From Lachnospiraceae bacterium (GTDB lineage: Bacteria; Bacillota; Clostridia; Lachnospirales; Lachnospiraceae): 64,000 bases of DNA. The position numbers and the translations under genes are program-made. Within the stretch, counting starts at the first letter, position 1. Each line of letters opens with the position of its first letter. Below are positions 61,738 through 64,000 of this stretch, piece by piece. The notes beneath the pieces are model-generated. The model saw only the letters and a list, made by a program, of their open reading frames with translations, was not told the DNA's origin and ran no database searches. The stretch is taken from assembly GCA_014239155.1 (NCBI GenBank), contig JAAZZQ010000063.1, positions 28,977 through 92,976 on the forward strand, given 5' to 3'.

Positions 61738-63837
61738 ATGGCAGAAAAGCGCGGAAGCTTGTCGATTAACAGCGAAAATATTTTTCCGATTATTAAAAAG
61801 TGGTTGTATTCTGATCACGATATCTTTTACAGAGAGTTAATCTCAAATGGATGTGATGCTATTACCAAATTAAAGAAACTGGAGATGATGGGAGAGTATG
61901 AATACCCTGCGGGTGTAAAGAAGGATATTCATATTATTGTTAATCCTGAGGAGAAGACACTCAAATTTATTGATACTGGTCTTGGTATGACTGCTGCGGA
62001 AGTGGAGGAGTATATTAATCAGATTGCTTTTTCAGGGGCGACGGATTTTATTGAAAAATATAAAGACAAGGCAAATGATGATCAGATTATCGGGCACTTT
62101 GGACTTGGATTTTACTCTGCGTTTATGGTGGCGGACGAAGTGCACATCGATACCCTTTCGTATCAGAAAGATGCAGTGCCAGTGCATTGGGAGTGCGATG
62201 GCGGCACAGAGTTTTCTATGACCGATGGAAATAGAACAGAGGTCGGCACAGAGATTACATTGTATCTCAACGAGGATTGTCTGGAGTTCTGCAATGAATA
62301 TAAGGCGCGGGAAGTAATTAGAAAATACTGTTCTTTTATGCCTTATGAGATTTATCTTGAAAAAGCCAATGCACCAGAGGAGTTTGAGACCATTAATCCT
62401 GATGATAAGAGAGAGGATGACGTGGTTGTAGAGACAGTGGAGGAGGAAAAAGAAATTCCAGGTGAAGATGGTGCAGAACCAACAAAAGAGAAGGTGACAA
62501 AGCTTAAGATTAAAAAGCGTCCTGTGCCTCTAAATGATACACATCCACTTTGGGCAAAGCATCCAAATGACTGCACAAAGGAAGAGTATATTGAATTTTA
62601 CCGCAAGGTATTTTCTGACTACAAAGAACCTTTGTTCTGGATTCACTTAAATATGGATTACCCATTTAATATGAAGGGCATTCTCTATTTCCCTAAGATT
62701 AATATGGAGTATGAGTCCATTGAGGGAACAATTAAGCTGTATAACAATCAGGTGTTTATCGCAGACAATATCAAAGAGGTTATTCCAGAATTTTTGTTGC
62801 TGTTAAAAGGTGTGATTGACTGTCCAGATTTACCATTAAATGTGTCGAGAAGTGCGCTGCAAAATGATGGATTTGTAACTAAGATAAGCGAATATATTAC
62901 CAAGAAAGTTGCAGACAAGTTGTCTGGAATGTGCAAGACAGACAAAGAGAACTACGAGAAGTATTGGGATGACATTAGCCCGTTTATTAAGTTTGGCTGC
63001 TTAAAGGATGACAAGTTCTGTGAGAAGATGACAGATTATATTCTGTTTAAGAACCTTGATGGAAAATATCTGACCCTTCCAGAGTGTCTTGAGGTGAAGA
63101 AGGTTGATCCAGATGACGCAGAGAATAAAGCATCTGTGACAGATGCAGAGACTGGCGAGAAAGTGGAGGCAGAAGTAGTAGATGCCGAAACCGACACAGC
63201 AGAGGACAATACAGAGGAGAAAAAAGAAAAGATTGTCTACTATGTGACAGATCTTGTGCAGCAGAGCCAGTATGTCAATATGTTCAAAAAGGCAGGTATG
63301 GATGCTGTCGTGCTGCCAGATAAAATCGATCAGCCGTTTGTATCTCAGTTGGAGTCAAAGAATGAGGGAATTAAATTTGCACGGATTGACGCGGACCTGA
63401 CAGATACCTTTAAGGAAGAAAATTCCAAGGAGGATGAGGAAGAACTCACAAAGAAGAGCGAAGAGATTGCCGAGATTTTTAAGAAGGCTGTCAAGAATGA
63501 AAATATTACTGTAAAGCTGGAGAAACTCAAAAATGAAGAGATTGCTTCGATGATTACAGTATCAGAAGAGTCCCGCAGAATGCAAGACATGATGAAAATG
63601 TATGCAATGCCGGGTATGAATATGGGTGGCATGGGCAAGGAAGGCGAAACGTTAATCCTCAATGCAAATAATCAATTGGTTTCTTATGTGTTGGATCACA
63701 AAGAGGGGGAAAATATAGATATTATTTGCGAACAACTTTATGATTTGGCATTGATTCAGCAATCTCCACTCCAGCCGGAAGCTATGACAAAATTTATAGA
63801 GAGAAGCAATAAAATTATGATGCTTTTAACAAAATAA
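61738..63837 (+). CDS. htpG: Molecular chaperone HtpG (Hsp90)
   Basis: 699 aa (E. coli 624; longer through acidic insertions near 220-250 and 455-510). N-domain Bergerat ATP fold: FYRELISNGCDAITKL (Glu/Asn), FIDTGLGMT, GHFGLGFYSAFMVAD. Middle domain with SRSALQND (catalytic Arg region) and the C-terminal dimer domain ending KIMMLLTK. ATG 61738 is the usual MAEKRGSLS start; GTG 61729 is in frame but sits against the SD. Preceded by CIRCE, so heat-induced via HrcA; terminators follow. Confidence 0.96.
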   Translation: MAEKRGSLSINSENIFPIIKKWLYSDHDIFYRELISNGCDAITKLKKLEMMGEYEYPAGVKKDIHIIVNPEEKTLKFIDTGLGMTAAEVEEYINQIAFSGATDFIEKYKDKANDDQIIGHFGLGFYSAFMVADEVHIDTLSYQKDAVPVHWECDGGTEFSMTDGNRTEVGTEITLYLNEDCLEFCNEYKAREVIRKYCSFMPYEIYLEKANAPEEFETINPDDKREDDVVVETVEEEKEIPGEDGAEPTKEKVTKLKIKKRPVPLNDTHPLWAKHPNDCTKEEYIEFYRKVFSDYKEPLFWIHLNMDYPFNMKGILYFPKINMEYESIEGTIKLYNNQVFIADNIKEVIPEFLLLLKGVIDCPDLPLNVSRSALQNDGFVTKISEYITKKVADKLSGMCKTDKENYEKYWDDISPFIKFGCLKDDKFCEKMTDYILFKNLDGKYLTLPECLEVKKVDPDDAENKASVTDAETGEKVEAEVVDAETDTAEDNTEEKKEKIVYYVTDLVQQSQYVNMFKKAGMDAVVLPDKIDQPFVSQLESKNEGIKFARIDADLTDTFKEENSKEDEEELTKKSEEIAEIFKKAVKNENITVKLEKLKNEEIASMITVSEESRRMQDMMKMYAMPGMNMGGMGKEGETLILNANNQLVSYVLDHKEGENIDIICEQLYDLALIQQSPLQPEAMTKFIERSNKIMMLLTK

Positions 63838-63840
63838 AAT

Positions 63841-63859
63841 GTGCGCCAAAAGGCGCACA
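63841..63859 (+). terminator. Hairpin after htpG
   Basis: GTGCGCC-AAAAG-GGCGCAC-type stem directly after the htpG stop (63840-63860), weak T-tract. Probably acts with the next hairpin. Confidence 0.65.
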
Positions 63860-63875
63860 TTCAGACTGTCAAAAA

Positions 63876-63901
63876 AGTCGGCAAAAGCCGGCTTTTTTTG
63901 A
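63876..63901 (+). terminator. Hairpin with T-run at the left end of the IS1182-type element
   Basis: GTCGGC-AAAA-GCCGGC followed by TTTTTTTG. It stops read-through from htpG and probably belongs to the transposase upstream region, insulating it from outside transcription. TATAAT follows at once (in GATATAATAAAAC). Confidence 0.7.
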
Positions 63902-63926
63902 TATAATAAAACTAGAGGTGATGCAT

Positions 63927-64000
63927 ATGCTGACGAAAGCAAAATCAGAAAGAAATACTTTGGAAATAATAAGTCTGGAACATCTTGTGCCGCAGGACCA
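63927..64000 (+). CDS. IS1182-type transposase, N-terminal fragment (cut by window edge)
   Basis: Only 24 codons are visible: MLTKAKSERNTLEIISLEHL then VPQD, which matches the start of IS1182-family DDE transposases (MLTK...LEMISIDxLVPxDH). AGAGGTGA lies 7 nt upstream. The frame is open at the window end. Whether the copy is intact cannot be seen. Confidence 0.7.
   Translation, partial: MLTKAKSERNTLEIISLEHLVPQD

Overview
The window looks like a chromosomal segment of a strictly anaerobic, spore-forming Firmicute, most likely a member of the Lachnospiraceae/Clostridia. The reasons are a low-GC sequence with strong AGGAGG-type ribosome binding sites and many TTG/GTG starts, AddAB recombination genes, SpoVAD, collagen-like spore-surface glycoproteins of the BclA/BclB type, a four-subunit pyruvate:ferredoxin oxidoreductase, an HrcA/CIRCE heat-shock operator and an Agr-type LytTR/GHKL pair. 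No rRNA, tRNA or CRISPR array was found by eye.

Layout. 1-9.0 kb: 3' end of glmS, then a plus-strand run of an HtrA-like membrane protease, a ClpX-family unfoldase, a YczE/YitT-type membrane protein, a methyltransferase, a TPR-DUF4037-DUF4125 protein and trpS. 9.1-11.05 kb: an AT-rich accessory patch (unknown protein, CPBP protease, small XRE-type regulator, gene remnant). 11.2-16.3 kb: a lone spoVAD, an unknown protein, ridA, a divergent shikimate-kinase-like protein and pepF. 16.6-25.5 kb: addB-addA-HAD phosphatase-CPBP protease. 25.6-33.7 kb: flavin reductase, a lone tyrosine recombinase, the LytTR/GHKL two-component pair, a GNAT acetyltransferase and an ABC transporter (ATPase plus FtsX permease). 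33.9-37.7 kb: a spore-surface locus (collagen-like protein, glycosyltransferase, second collagen-like protein) interrupted by a short IS200/IS605-type derivative. 37.9-39.6 kb: a secreted His/Cys-rich protein, an ECF sigma factor and an RsgI-like anti-sigma protein. 39.7-48.4 kb: methyltransferase, AI-2E-type transporter, lipoprotein, TetR regulator, DUF6062-like protein, a broken tnpB, a PfkB-fold protein lacking its catalytic Asp, and two membrane proteins. 48.4-53.8 kb: guaB and the porCDAB operon. 53.8-61.6 kb: an unknown protein, clpB, an SGNH/MBOAT acyl-transfer pair and a PrsA-like lipoprotein foldase. 61.6-64.0 kb: CIRCE-htpG and the start of an IS1182-type transposase cut by the window edge.

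The most interesting signal is not a gene. Two 177-nt sequences (30291-30467 on +, 54356-54532 on -) align without gaps at about 88% identity. They fold into the same set of hairpins, one stem shows a full G-C to A-T compensatory change, and each sits 35-47 nt upstream of a start codon in the same orientation. This is either a new structured leader RNA with mutually exclusive helices or a palindromic mobile repeat. A second set of short elements has related terminal inverted repeats (GTAACAGTTCAGC-like) at 49953-50086 and 58451-58587, with a relative at 16294-16376. A third element (36057-36385) keeps both IS605-like end hairpins and the tnpB 3' tail but no transposase, so it could still carry an omega-RNA-like scaffold.

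Protein quality control is a theme (HtrA-like, ClpX, ClpB, HtpG, PrsA-like, PepF, two CPBP proteases), but the genes are dispersed. Only htpG carries a visible CIRCE operator.
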